This document shows, piece after piece, positions 1-10,254 of a stretch of 64,000 nt of DNA. Made by a program: the position numbers and the translations under genes. Numbering within the stretch: position 1 is the stretch's first letter; each line of letters starts with the position of its first letter. This DNA is from Lepas anatifera (taxonomy: Eukaryota > Arthropoda > Thecostraca > Lepadidae). The DNA lies in the NCBI GenBank assembly GCA_034440635.1, contig JAOTON010001073.1, forward strand, positions 510,001 through 574,000, written 5' to 3'. Below the pieces are notes generated by a model that saw only the letters and a program-made list of their open reading frames with translations, did not search any database and had not been told where the DNA came from.

Positions 1-621
1 TTTCTTTTCATTCGAGAATGAATGAAAGCATATCATCACCGCAACCTCGGCATCAACTTTCGTCCTTGGAAAATCTGTGTGTGCATCCGCCAGAAGATAT
101 TGTGAAATACCGGCAACTGATCTAGGATTTCAGTAAGGGAGCAAAACCCCAGGGGATGGTTCCTACCACCTGAGGGTGGCCACCTTATACGTTTTCCCAA
201 GGGGGACCTCTGAAAGTGATTTATTACTTTTTGTATTGGGTGAGTGTTTTAAGAGACTTACTGGGAAGTGACGGAGCAGCTATAGTCAGAAGGGCGCTGC
301 TGTCTGGAAAGGATAGCCAGATAGGCAAACGGAAGTCTGCGCCTGCCAACGAACGGGCGGCGAACCGGGAAAGGCACCAGAAGGCAAGACCTCTGACAAG
401 GAAGTCTTCTAAAGACAACTTCAAGGCACTGGCGCCGCTCAGCTCTCGTATTTTAACAGTCCACGGAACCCAAAAGGATAACCCCCCTCCGTCCCCCTTC
501 CCCTGACTGCTTGGGCAAATACACCGGGTTTGTGGGGGTAAGAGAAGGGGGAAATACTTCTGAAAAATTAGAACTAGCAAATGCAATGATTTTGCTACCA
601 TGAATCATCAATTGTAGGCTC
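1..621. other. non-coding, no recognised feature
   Basis: Mixed-composition sequence. Open frames of 96 and 125 codons overlap on opposite strands but show no domain, no repeat structure and no convincing splice context. A short imperfect palindrome around a CCACC/GGTGG pair lies near 168-185. Nothing else is supportable. Confidence 0.5.
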
Positions 622-1525
622 TTAACACCTGCAATGGTGAGGGTCTGACCTTAACGCGCACTGAAGAGAGCGGGGCTGGTAGGCCACCTTAAGATCCCAA
701 AAGCTAAGAGGCTTAGAGAAAGACCGGTTCGGAGGTCTGTGGGGGCTATGATTATCTGCATTATACCCAAGTTTCGTTGGCCTAGGGAAATATCTTCAAG
801 GTCAAACGAAGCCATACATGTAAAATATTAGCCGTGCTTGAGACTTTGGCAATGTCATAGTTATGCAAAAAGGTCGAAATATTCTAAAAATAGGCCAAGA
901 TCAGAAATGAAAATCCTAAAAATGTGCCCTATAGTTTGATGGTCAAGGCCATTTAAGTCCATTAACCTATGACTTCACCATGTTATTTAATCCATATAAT
1001 GTACACTACAACAAGCACTATAGCAACAGTTGGGCAAAAAGTGAGACTTGACATTGACCTATGACCCTTGACCTTGATTTTACATTGATTTATCTTTACT
1101 ATGACGTCATGGCATAACATACGCCATACTGGGTAAAACCCTTTGACTGGAAGCACTGTGGTCAAAGACCTTGAAAATGCTGGTATGACCTCGACATTTG
1201 AAGTTGACATTGACCTCGATGTGAGGTGACCTTAACATGTAATATAGCTTATCCAGCGTTATGACATCACCACTCGGTCTCCAATGCAGGCGAACTGGTG
1301 CTACCGCGCGATTGCGGTGGTCTTAAAACCTAGTTCTTAAATTCTATGTCTGACTGTGTAAGTCTATTGACAAATAAAAATATTGACCAACTTTCATCTT
1401 TTGCCAATTAACCCACCGCTGAATTCTCCCAAATGTAGCCCAGTAGCACTTTCCGGCTGCTAACGGTTCTCCGGCCACATAGGAAAATTTTTTTAGGGGA
1501 GGGCCCCTTGCAGTGCGCGTGTTAA
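622..1525 (+). mobile_element. TTAA-flanked non-autonomous element, family TTAACAC, copy 1
   Basis: The unit starts TTAACACCTGCAATGG and ends with the reverse complement of TTAACACGCGCACTGC, so it has inverted GC-rich ends abutting TTAA on both sides. The interior has no long open frame. It carries many TGACCT/AGGTCA hexamers, especially 1050-1230, and a right-half segment (GTTATGACATCACCACTCGG) shared with the copies at 2401 and 3727. TTAA duplication is known for piggyBac and Kolobok superfamilies, and assignment between them is not possible without a transposase. The right TTAA (1522-1525) is shared with the next element. Confidence 0.75.
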
Positions 1526-2280
1526 CACGCACCGGTAAGGGGGTTGGTGGCGGATACGCTTTGGCCCCAAAACGTTTTCACAGATGGTCGAAAAACAACC
1601 GCACCCAACATCACCATGCTTGGCATATCTGTTACCGGGTCTTTTTGCGGGTTCTGACAAAACTTTAGGCCCAGGTCGTATTAGGCTAGGTCACCACTTC
1701 AGCTTTTGTATTGATTCCCTCGCTCCAGGTCATGGTCATGACCTCTCCATTGAAAATGCATGGAAAAATGGTTTAAGTTCGATTACGTCCCGAAAAATGG
1801 CTACAAAAATTTTATTTTGATGTAATCGTGTTTGACTGGTCAGTGCAGTTGGAATGCAATTTATTATGACCTATGATGACCCTGAAATGAACTAGGGTCA
1901 AGCAATTTCAGTTCATTCTTAGGATTTGACCTGATGAGCTCATAATGTCTCTTCGATCGGACTTTATGATATTATTTCAATGGTGCTTGTATATTTTCTA
2001 TAGCTTTGCTCCGTCAGTTGTTATGACATAAAACCCAAGTTTCTTTGGTATTCCTATCAGAACATGCTTTTCCATCTCGTGACCTCAAAAGTGACCCGGT
2101 AAAAATGGAATATACCATTTTCAGTAGGACTATCAGGAAGGGCTGTCTAACACCGCTTCTCGCTTTCCACTACCTGGCATTGCTTCTGAAATCTTAAGGA
2201 CGGAGGCCCCTTCCCCGTACCGGTGAAGGTGGCACAGGCCCCCTCCCCGTACCAGCGAGGGTGGTACGGGCCCCACATCG
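1522..2280 (+). mobile_element. TTAA element abutting copy 1, right end eroded
   Basis: It begins TTAACACGCACCGGTAAGG directly at the shared TTAA. It contains the core motif CATGACCTCTCCATTGAAAA followed by TGCATGG (1737-1772), also seen in the elements near 43.8, 61.9 and 63.0 kb. Near the right side an approximately 35-bp GC-rich segment with CCCCGTACC is duplicated (about 2205-2275), resembling the terminus of the 43515-44103 element. No closing TTAA lies directly next to that terminus, although a TTAA occurs at 2349-2352, so the right boundary is approximate. Confidence 0.55.
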
Positions 2281-2400
2281 GCCATTTCTAAACCCAGTGA
2301 AATTTGATTGTAATTTTACTGCTGTATTAATGGTATTATGAACGTATGTTAACGGAGTTCCAAATTTTAACGCAGTTCATCAAATATTTTTTGTTAAAGA

Positions 2401-3498
2401 TTAACACCCGCACTGGGGAGGGGTCTGGCAAAACGCGGACTGGAGAGCTGGTAGGCCCCCTAAGATCTCAAAAACTAAGAGGCGAAGAAAAACGCCGTTT
2501 AGGGGGTGGGCGGAGGCTATAGTAAAATACATCATGACCAGTTTATAAGGTCAATATCTTCAAGGTCAAACGAGGTCATAAAGGTCAAATCCAGGCCATG
2601 CTGGGGACCGAGTGAAAAATTCCGTTATTATGCGGGGAAAAGGCGGGAATAATCTAGACCAGGGTCATAGAGAGAAGGTCACAAAGAACCTTCCCTACAG
2701 TTTTGGGGTCAAGGTTATTGAAGGTCATTGACCTATAAGGTCACAATATGGCATGTTACTTGTAATGTACATTATGACTAGCACTATAACAACTGTTTGG
2801 CGGGAAATAAGGATTGACCTTTCTCAATGACCTTTGAACTTGATCTTTGACCTTTAACTTTGCATTGAGGTACCTTAACTATGACGACATAGCATAATAT
2901 ACGTCAGACCGGGTAACGCCATTTGACCGGAAGCACTGAGGTCCGTGACATTGAAAGTGTTTATATGACCTTGAACTGTGACCTTTGATATTGACCTTGA
3001 CCTTTAATAATTATTGGGACTTATCGACACACCAACTGCCAGGGTCATATGGCGTCGCCAACTCTTTCCCTGTTGGAAGGGTTTCTCGGGAGCCAGCTTG
3101 CTCCTTGTTCAGGGAAGCCGCCGGGCCTTGAACCTGGGTCGGCTGCGTGACAGACAGCTACGCTGACCACTCCACTACCGCGCCCCTGGACCTTGACCTT
3201 AATTTAAGATGACATTGACATATAATCCCGGTTATATGGCGTTATGACGTCACCACTCGGTTCCAATGCAAGTGAACTGGTCCGACCGCGCGATTACGGC
3301 GATCTCAGAATGTAGGTCAAACTTTGAAAGCCTATAAGTCAAACAATTTTTGACCGATTTTCAAAATTCCTTCACTAATCGACGTGCTATTAAATTTTGG
3401 TAAGTTTGATAAAGTATTTTTTTGAATACGAGCGGTTCTCCGGCCACCTAGGAAAAACAGGTGGGGGGCCTATGAGGCCCCTCCCGTGCGCGTGTTAA
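2401..3498 (+). mobile_element. TTAA-flanked element, family TTAACAC, copy 2
   Basis: The left end is TTAACACCCGCACTGGGG and the right end is the reverse complement of TTAACACGCGCACGGGAG, with TTAA at both termini. It is about 1.1 kb including a SINE inserted at 3009-3188. By eye about 16 exact TGACCT/AGGTCA hexamers occur, many as tandem pairs such as TGACCTTGACCTT near 2990. No transposase is encoded. It is collinear with the copies at 622 and 3727, best conserved near the two ends and around the TGACGTCA/TATGACGTC segment. Confidence 0.8.
3009..3188 (-). mobile_element. tRNA-derived SINE inside a TTAA element
   Basis: Read on the minus strand, a tRNA-like head carries an A-box-like TAGTGGAGTGG and a B-box-like GGTTCAAGGCC. 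It is followed by a core containing CCAACAGGGAAAGAGTTGG and GCGACGCC, then a 3' tail CAGTTGGTG.GTCG ending in CCCAATAATTATT. The core recurs at 27.45 kb, and both core and tail recur at 50.5 kb. Near-identical direct repeats GACCTTGACCTTTAAT (2993-3008) and GACCTTGACCTTAAT (3189-3203) flank the unit, as expected for LINE-mediated insertion, and they coincide with half-site repeats of the host element. Internal RNA polymerase III promoters are inferred from the boxes. Confidence 0.8.
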
Positions 3499-3726
3499 GC
3501 TTTTACTTATAAAACTGCACCAACGAAAAAGTCATAACAGCTGCAACATACATACTTACATACATGAAACACTAGAAAAGGGTCAAACCATAGAAAATGA
3601 ATCCGGTTTGCATGATCCATGCTGCACAAGCCATCCATGTTCAGTGTCTGACCCGGACGGCTGCAGTACTAAGTGAGCATGTTCTACCGGTCCTCCTATG
3701 CGCACTTGGCTGCGGTATGTGACGTC
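3499..3726. other. spacer between two TTAA elements
   Basis: AT-rich then mixed sequence with a short TACATACATACATA-like tract near 3550. No gene or repeat family was recognised. Confidence 0.5.
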
Positions 3727-4143
3727 TTAACCGCCCAGTGGAGAAGGGTCTGGCGTCAACGCGCAGTGGAGAGGGTTCTGGTGCACCGCGTGGGATCTCA
3801 GAAATAAAAATGGTTAGAAAAACGCCCGTGGGTGTGTGGTGGCGATGGTGACCTCGCTGTAGCAAAGTTTCATTGACTTAGTTCAATATCTTCAGGATCA
3901 AACGATGTTATAATGGTCAAATCTGGGCCGTGCTGGAGATCTATTGGGAAATGCCGTCATTATGCAAAGAAAAATGGGAATACACCAAAAGCAGACTAAA
4001 GTCATAGAGAGGAGATCTCAAAAAATGTTCTATGAAATTTTTAGGTCAAGGTCATTCAAGGCCAATGCCTTATGACGTAACGTTATGACATATTCCGAGT
4101 AATGTACAATATAACTGGCACTTGTATAACAGTGGTTGACAGG

Positions 4144-5359
4144 TATTATCACTTAAACCAACACAGCAGATGAACGCGTTTCGACAGTCTTCTTCAACAT
4201 CTATGGCATGAGGGATTAGGAACCTGTTCTAATCCTGTCCTAACCTGACAGGTTCCTAATCCCTCATGCCATAGATATTGAAAAAAACTTTGTCGAAACC
4301 CGTTCATCTGCTGTGTTGGTTTAACCCTCGCCCCACCGGGGGCCATCGATGCCCCTCCTACGGTTTTTCCGGAACAGCAGAAAAACGACGAGGCGCAGCG
4401 CCGCGGTTGAGAGCTCTACCTCTCACTGCATCATTTTCCCATCATCCCTTAAATTTTTTACCCCGGGTCACCCAAGGCCAGGTCACGAGACGAGGTAAAC
4501 CAAGGTCATCTCACTTCAACTTTAGAGCTCTGTAAGAGTTACATTTCGCGGTCGATCAATTTGAAACTTCCTACACCTCATGACCCCTCCAGGGTCTATA
4601 AGGTGTATGTCCGGGATTTTTCGATTTCGTGCCCTGAGGTCAGGTCACGAGGGGACCTCTCCAATTGAAAAAGTATGTGTAAAAGCTGTCTTATGATCTA
4701 AAAGTCACAAAAACAATTGAAAAGGCTCAACTTGATCAGAAAAGAGTTCTTGGACACCCTTTCACGGATTCAAGGGGCCATATCCGCTCTTTGACCTCTC
4801 CAAGGTCATCCAAGGTCACCATGGTTAAAAACAGTGTTTTGACAATAACTTTTGACCGAATTAAGCTAGAGCGCTGAAACAAACACCATCGTGTTTGTCT
4901 CCTCACTGGCTTTCATTTTATATACGGCAAGGTCACTTGCTGACCTTTCGTGACCTCAGGTCATATTAGGTCACGAGGTGACCTCTGGAGGTCAAACCAC
5001 TGGCGGGAGGTCTTAACTTTTCACAATGCGGAAAAAGGACTGGCAATTTACTATCAAATGTAATTTACCAGACTTCAATAGCTCTAATGACATAAGAGTT
5101 ATGCCCAGTTTGCTTAATCATTGCATATTTGAGTGAAAATAGCCGATCTTGACCTAATTTGACCTCTGGAGGTCAAACCATTGACCTAAGCACTAAAACA
5201 TGTAAAGTAATTTCTTACTGAATTCACGCAATCTTTCTAGTGCACTTTGCAGATTTGCGCTAACACCCATATTTTCGGAGTTAGAGGGGGCCATCGATGG
5301 CCCCCGGTGGGGCGAAGGTGGCGCCGGACCCCCGGTGGGGCGCGGGTTAAGTGATAATA
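4144..5359. mobile_element. foldback (long inverted-repeat) element, split by a TTAA element
   Basis: Two arms of about 85 bp are nearly perfect inverted copies. The left arm begins TATTATCACTTAAACCAAC at 4144 and runs to about 4226. After an approximately 20-bp loop the right arm runs from about 4247 to 4324 and resumes at 5351-5359 as GTGATAATA. The outermost nine bases of the right arm are separated from the rest by the element at 4321-5350, which entered at the TTAA inside the arm sequence. Joining 4324 to 5351 restores the full arm. Arms differ at only a handful of positions. There is no coding capacity. Confidence 0.85.
4321..5350 (+). mobile_element. TTAA-flanked element, family TTAACCCTCGCCCC, copy 1
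   Basis: Termini TTAACCCTCGCCCCACCGGG and its inverted partner (CCCGGTGGGGCGCGGGTTAA) with TTAA at both sides. Just inside each end is a GGGGGCCATCGATG.CCCC palindrome. The 1.03-kb interior is collinear with 34308-35339 and 42250-43169 and is dense in AGGTCA/TGACCT. It carries the core motif near 4653 (GGGGACCTCTCCAATTGAAA). No transposase is present. Families with TTAA duplication include piggyBac and Kolobok, and the CCC start resembles piggyBac ends. Confidence 0.85.
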
Positions 5360-5843
5360 ACTGGCACTATAGCAGCTTTTGGGCAGGAAATAATGGTTTG
5401 ACCTTGGGAACGATCTTTGAACTTGACCTATGGCACTGACATTGACCTTGAGTAGCCTTAACTATGAAGTCATAGCATAACATACGTCATACTGAATAAT
5501 ACCATCTGACCGGAATATTGGGGTCAGTGACCTTGACGCAACCTTTGACCTGACCTTAATGTGGGTTTTCCTTGACATATAATCTGATTATATGACGTTA
5601 TGACGTCACCACTTGGTCTGCAGTGTAAGCGAACTGGTGCGATTGTGCGAATGCGACAATTTCAAATTATATGCCTGACTTTGAAAGCCTATAAGCCAAA
5701 ACATCTTCGACTGATTTGCATAATTTTCACCAACTGATGCCTTCATAAATTCTCTCAAATTTGGCTCAGTAGCATTTTCAAGTTCTCTGGTTACCTTGCA
5801 AGAAACAGGTGGGGGCACTGTAGGACCCCTCCACCGCACATTA

Positions 5844-8800
5844 TGCGAGGGAAATCTAAGCTGTAAGGGCTTATACAATATACGGGTAGCATACAGATAT
5901 ACTTCACGATATCCAGTGCAATGCAATATACAGGCAGGTGTGTGGAATTGTACACTGCCCCTTCTGAGGTCCACATGACAGCTTATGGCTCACAGTAAAA
6001 TACGGCGTATTCAGAGTTGGATCTAGGCTGGTTATTGAGGAGCGAGTGGAGGGGTCTCAAATGTAAAAAAACTGCGTTTTCAAAGAAAATTGGATAAATT
6101 TGGAGCTTTTTGGGGTAAGGGGAAATTTCCTGTTTTTATACAACTCCTGGATCAGCTCGTGGGCATAATTTTTTAGTATATCTTCAATCTGTAGTTCCAA
6201 ACAAATATGTCTAGTTTTATGAGCATATATTGCACTATTCTACCCTTCTCCTGGCCCCACCCAGCGATATTTTATCAGGTAATTGTATGAGCAGCCCTAA
6301 ATATTTCACAATTCAACGCTCCTGCGCACAGGTATATCTCTGATGGCTTTAGATAAGGTGTGGCCGCTTTTGAATATCCTAGCTTTAAATACCATTCAAT
6401 CCGTAATATATGCTCCAAAAACACTGCTTATAAAAATTATATCATGAATGATAAAACTTTTATAACCCTTCCCTACCTACAATGAAGCAATTCCATTAAA
6501 AGGCACTTTTCCGGTGTTAATGACCACTGTGAGCGAGTGTTAATATCAAACTGGGACATAATGGGCACTGACCTGCGCATGGGTCGGTAATAACAGCTGT
6601 TAGCCTCTCAGGCGGCGGTCCGGTGGCGTCGAGTGCCAGCCTTCAACGATGCGTTTCGGCATGGACTGTACTTTTGCGGTGGCTCCCGAAAAAAATGCAG
6701 CAAAAACCGGTGTTCAGTAACAGCGTTGTGCTCGTTTTGGGAGCGAGGATCACGGCGGCTGGCCACCGCACATCTGACATCTGCGGAGTCGGAGATGTCC
6801 GCAGATGGACATTTGTGCAGTCGGAGACCCTTATTCTGGCCAGCCTATCTTGTTCTCGTCTGTGCTTCGAATCATTCCTGGCTTATTCCCTCGAGGTGTG
6901 CTATCAAGAGCAATGAAACATTTACAATTGAAATCTGCTTCACTTTGGCCCTGAAAGCTGTTATCATTTACTTTTAGCTGAAACGCTGTTGTTGAAAAAT
7001 AATGACAAATTCCCTATGGCCGTAGTTCGAGACCACAGCTTTTGCGATAACGAATAATTTTCCGGTGATCTATTTCCCAAGCTATTGCATGTATGTACCA
7101 TAGAGATTCTGATGAATGACTGTGCCCAAACATATGTGAACCCTTCTTTTGTATTCGCTCGATTTTTCATCCCGGTTTCGAGAAGGCAGGGCAAAGAATA
7201 TCTTGTCAAATTTAAGTCAACCATTTTTATTACAAATTATGACACAAATGACATTGTAAAAAGGCTGCTCACATCGATAAAGCTTGTTCATAAATATATG
7301 TTAAAATATTTAGGCATATCCAAAACTTATCTCCATTTGAAATATACTCATTCACTTAGATGCTAAGGTGTTTATACCAACCGACGCCTCAGCGCACAGT
7401 TACATTGAGAAAGAATAGATACAATGTCACATTCCTGCAAGCAGGCTGGGCTGGTGGATGAATGGTTCTTCTGCAGGCACTGTAGCTTCACTCGAGTTTT
7501 CTAGCAGGCTATAGTCACTGAGGAGCACCGCGTGCAACCAGTTTTTTTATCCAGTTCTGCTCTTGCTACGTTCTCCACTCAAACCCTCGTTAAGCCAGTA
7601 AGCACACGCGTGACCGGCTGGAATTTCAGCTCTCACTCGATCGAAACATTTGACTTATCTTGCAACACCCAAAATTCACAACACCGGGCCGATGACAGAC
7701 AACAAGAAATAAATCATGGAAAAAATGTATGTGGCCCGTCATCTATCTGTGGATTGCTTTCTCTATATTTGTATTAATACCTTTACTGAAATATTTGTCT
7801 ATGAAGCTTAAGCATACTGACAATATTAGAACACGACTCGAGCAACTGCTGAAGGGCAAAGCATCTAACACTTGTTGGAGGCAAAGCAACCCCATGGTAA
7901 TGCAAGTAAAGACTGAGCCATTCCATCTATAAGCTATCAATACACGCACGTTGTTGGATTACAATTTCCTTCCGTATTTTGCTCACAAATAAGAAGGTGA
8001 AACGTCTGAAACAGGATCTCACTCAATATCACTGTCCATTCAGGCCCTGTGATCATTGCAAGAAAGAGGGGCAAGTTATGTGTTAATAGTCTCTACCGCC
8101 AGCCGAGCAGAGGGTGCTTCATTACGGGCAGACGCCGGCTGGGTGGTCCACTCCCCGTTTCCAACGACGCGCCCACCTCTACCTCTTCCGGAACACCGCG
8201 GGAGGGCAGCATTGCATGGCTCAATGCGATACGCTGTCAATTTGGGCTCGGGTTGCACGAAAGCCCCGCCGGGAAAACAGCGCGTGTGTGTATGCTGAGG
8301 TATTCAGTGACATGCCCCACCGCTGGAGGTTTATCACTGAAAACCATGGGAGCGTTCGATATACCTCTATCATAACTTAGAGCGGCGTGATTAGTGGTCA
8401 TTGCTGGCCATTTTTTTACCAGGCTTCTTTGTATCCTTGGTCGTTTTGAGCCATATTTGACCAATTTTATGCAGTCAGCTACACATCTTGTGTGTAACAC
8501 AATTTCACTTTTACTGAATGGCGGCATTATTGGCCGTTTTACATGCATGAAAGTTGTGTTTTCCCATGAAGATTACATGGGCGTACGGCGTGGGAGAATT
8601 CCCAGAGAGTTGCCTGCAAGATTTCTCATCAAGAGTCTGCAGTTGGGTGCAGATGCTGCTGCATCCGCTGCGTGAGGTTCCATCTTCTAGCTTCAATAGT
8701 CACTGAGCAGATGCGTTAGGAATGCGTCAGAACGTGTCGATTGGGAGCTTTCTCGCCTCACTAAAACGCTTGGGCGAGAACCCGCCAGGTGGAACGTTGT

Positions 8801-9522
8801 ATTCTCCCCAGGTAGAAACTGTCGGAGATTTCGCGTGTCCAAACAGTAATTCCCCTCTAAATCTTCCGAAGCCGATCCTCCAACTGAACAGGTGAAAGCA
8901 AAGCCATCAGAGACAACCCACCAAATGCTGCAGCATCGGCCTACTCAGCCTTAATCTGTAAAGAAGTTTTTTCGAATATTAAGTGTTTGCATTTTTTAAG
9001 CTCCAGCGGGTCTTAAAGCCCCTCCAACAGGTTCAGTCAGCGCCACTTTGTGACTTTTGTAGATCGTTTGCTGTCAGAAGCCAGCAATCACACCGGTGCA
9101 TAGTTCTCTTTGAAAGGATCTGCGAGTTGGGTTCGAACGAGAAGGACCTATGAGCGGGTCATGACTGGAGGAATTTCGTGAAGGGCCTATGGCTGTCCTT
9201 ATGGGTCGCTGTTGCCATCCCACCCGCCACAGCATTATTCGGACAATCGGGAAAACCTTCACAATTGTTTCGCTCATGTCCGCCGTTTGCACATGCTGCG
9301 CAGAACTCAGTGGTACGGAACCGCTACAAAAGCTAGGGCTGCTTTTCTAGACCCATCACGTAGTTTTTTTTCTGAGCGGGGGGAGAGTGGAATGACAAAA
9401 AACATTTCAAAAGATCGGGAGGCCCTGGCAGTTTATGGTTACCTGATTACTTTCTCATTGTCACCCGACTGCTCTCCGAATTATGATAATTTGTTGATAT
9501 TGCTAGGCAGTTGTAATCGTGC
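5844..9522. other. apparently single-copy non-coding DNA
   Basis: No gene was recognised. Open frames of 60-114 codons (e.g. 6623-6977, 8049-8696) overlap one another on both strands and have no recognisable motif. Near 6016 the string CAGAGTTGGATCTAGGC matches a similar string near 49540 and resembles a decayed hAT-like left end, but no partner end or target duplication was found. The 8100-8300 segment is moderately GC-rich. Confidence 0.45.
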
Positions 9523-10254
9523 TTAACCCTCGCCCCGGGGGCCATGTGGTTTTGGGACGACGGGCGCGCACCGCTGTTGGGGCTTCCCGTTTTCCTGAAT
9601 TTTTACCCGGTCAGGTGGTCGACGGGTCAGGTCCTTTCTTTAGGCTCTGTAGGCTATTTAAGTGATGATTGACTTCACTCTGACCCCTGGGTTAGGTGTT
9701 ATCCGGGATTTTTTTGTGCCTGGGTCGGTCACGGCGCCTCTCCTTGGAAAGCATGGGAAGTATTTTGATATAAAGCCACAAATGATTGCATACTGCTGCT
9801 CAGAACAACGTTTTTGCTTTTGGATCCCGGGGTTATTTTTTTGATTTCCAAGGTCTCAGGTTCGGGTAAAACAGTATTTTGAATAATTTTGACCTATTGG
9901 CTGAGCGGTGAACAAACACCATGTGTTTGTTTGTGCTGGCTTTCATTTGTATAGGTTTTTTGACCTTTCGTGACTGGTTATTGGTTGGGTGACCTCTGGG
10001 GTCAACCACTGGGGGAGGTCTTTCGTTCCGCTGGAAAATTATGGATTTGCTATATGTTTTGGCCTTGTCTATGACATAAGTTATGGTTTGTTAATCATTG
10101 TATTTGAGTGAAATAGCCATCTTGACCTATTTGACCTCGGGGTCAACCATTGCTGCATAAACATGGGTATTTTACTAATTGGGCTTTCATTGCTTTGGAT
10201 TTGGCTAACCTTTTTGAGTTGAGGGGGGCCTGTGGCCGGTGGTGCGCCGGTTAA
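9523..10254 (+). mobile_element. TTAA-flanked element, family TTAACCCTCGCCCC, shortened copy
   Basis: TTAA at both ends, and the terminal CCCTCGCCCC is still present. The interior can be followed in order against 34308-35339 (for example GCACTCTGACCCCTGGG-like, GACCTTTCGTGAC, GACATAAG.TTATG, TTGAGTGAAATAGCC). It is only 732 bp instead of about 1030. The loss is spread over very many 1-10 bp gaps rather than one deletion, and most of the AGGTCA pairs are gone. Either deletion-biased decay or a poor consensus sequence could explain this. Confidence 0.75.

Larger units (their letters stand above)
3727..5843 (+). mobile_element. TTAA-flanked element, family TTAACAC, copy 3, twice interrupted
   Basis: The left terminus TTAACCGCCCAGTGGAGAAGG and the right segment (GACGTTATGACGTCACCACTTGG through GGACCCCTCCACCGCAC) match the 2401 copy. 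The right TTAA appears mutated to ATTATG, so the end is approximate. The unit is broken between about 4143 and 5359 by a foldback element that is itself broken by another TTAA element. The stretch AACTGGCAC...GGGCAGG occurs on both sides of the foldback insertion (4113-4143 and 5359-5387). That is either a long target duplication or a pre-existing tandem copy. Confidence 0.65.

Noticed and set aside
6016..6300. hAT-like element starting CAGAGTTGGATCTAGGC
   Set aside because: Only a left-end-like string (also at 49538) was seen; no inverted partner or duplication, so it is mentioned only as a possible fossil.
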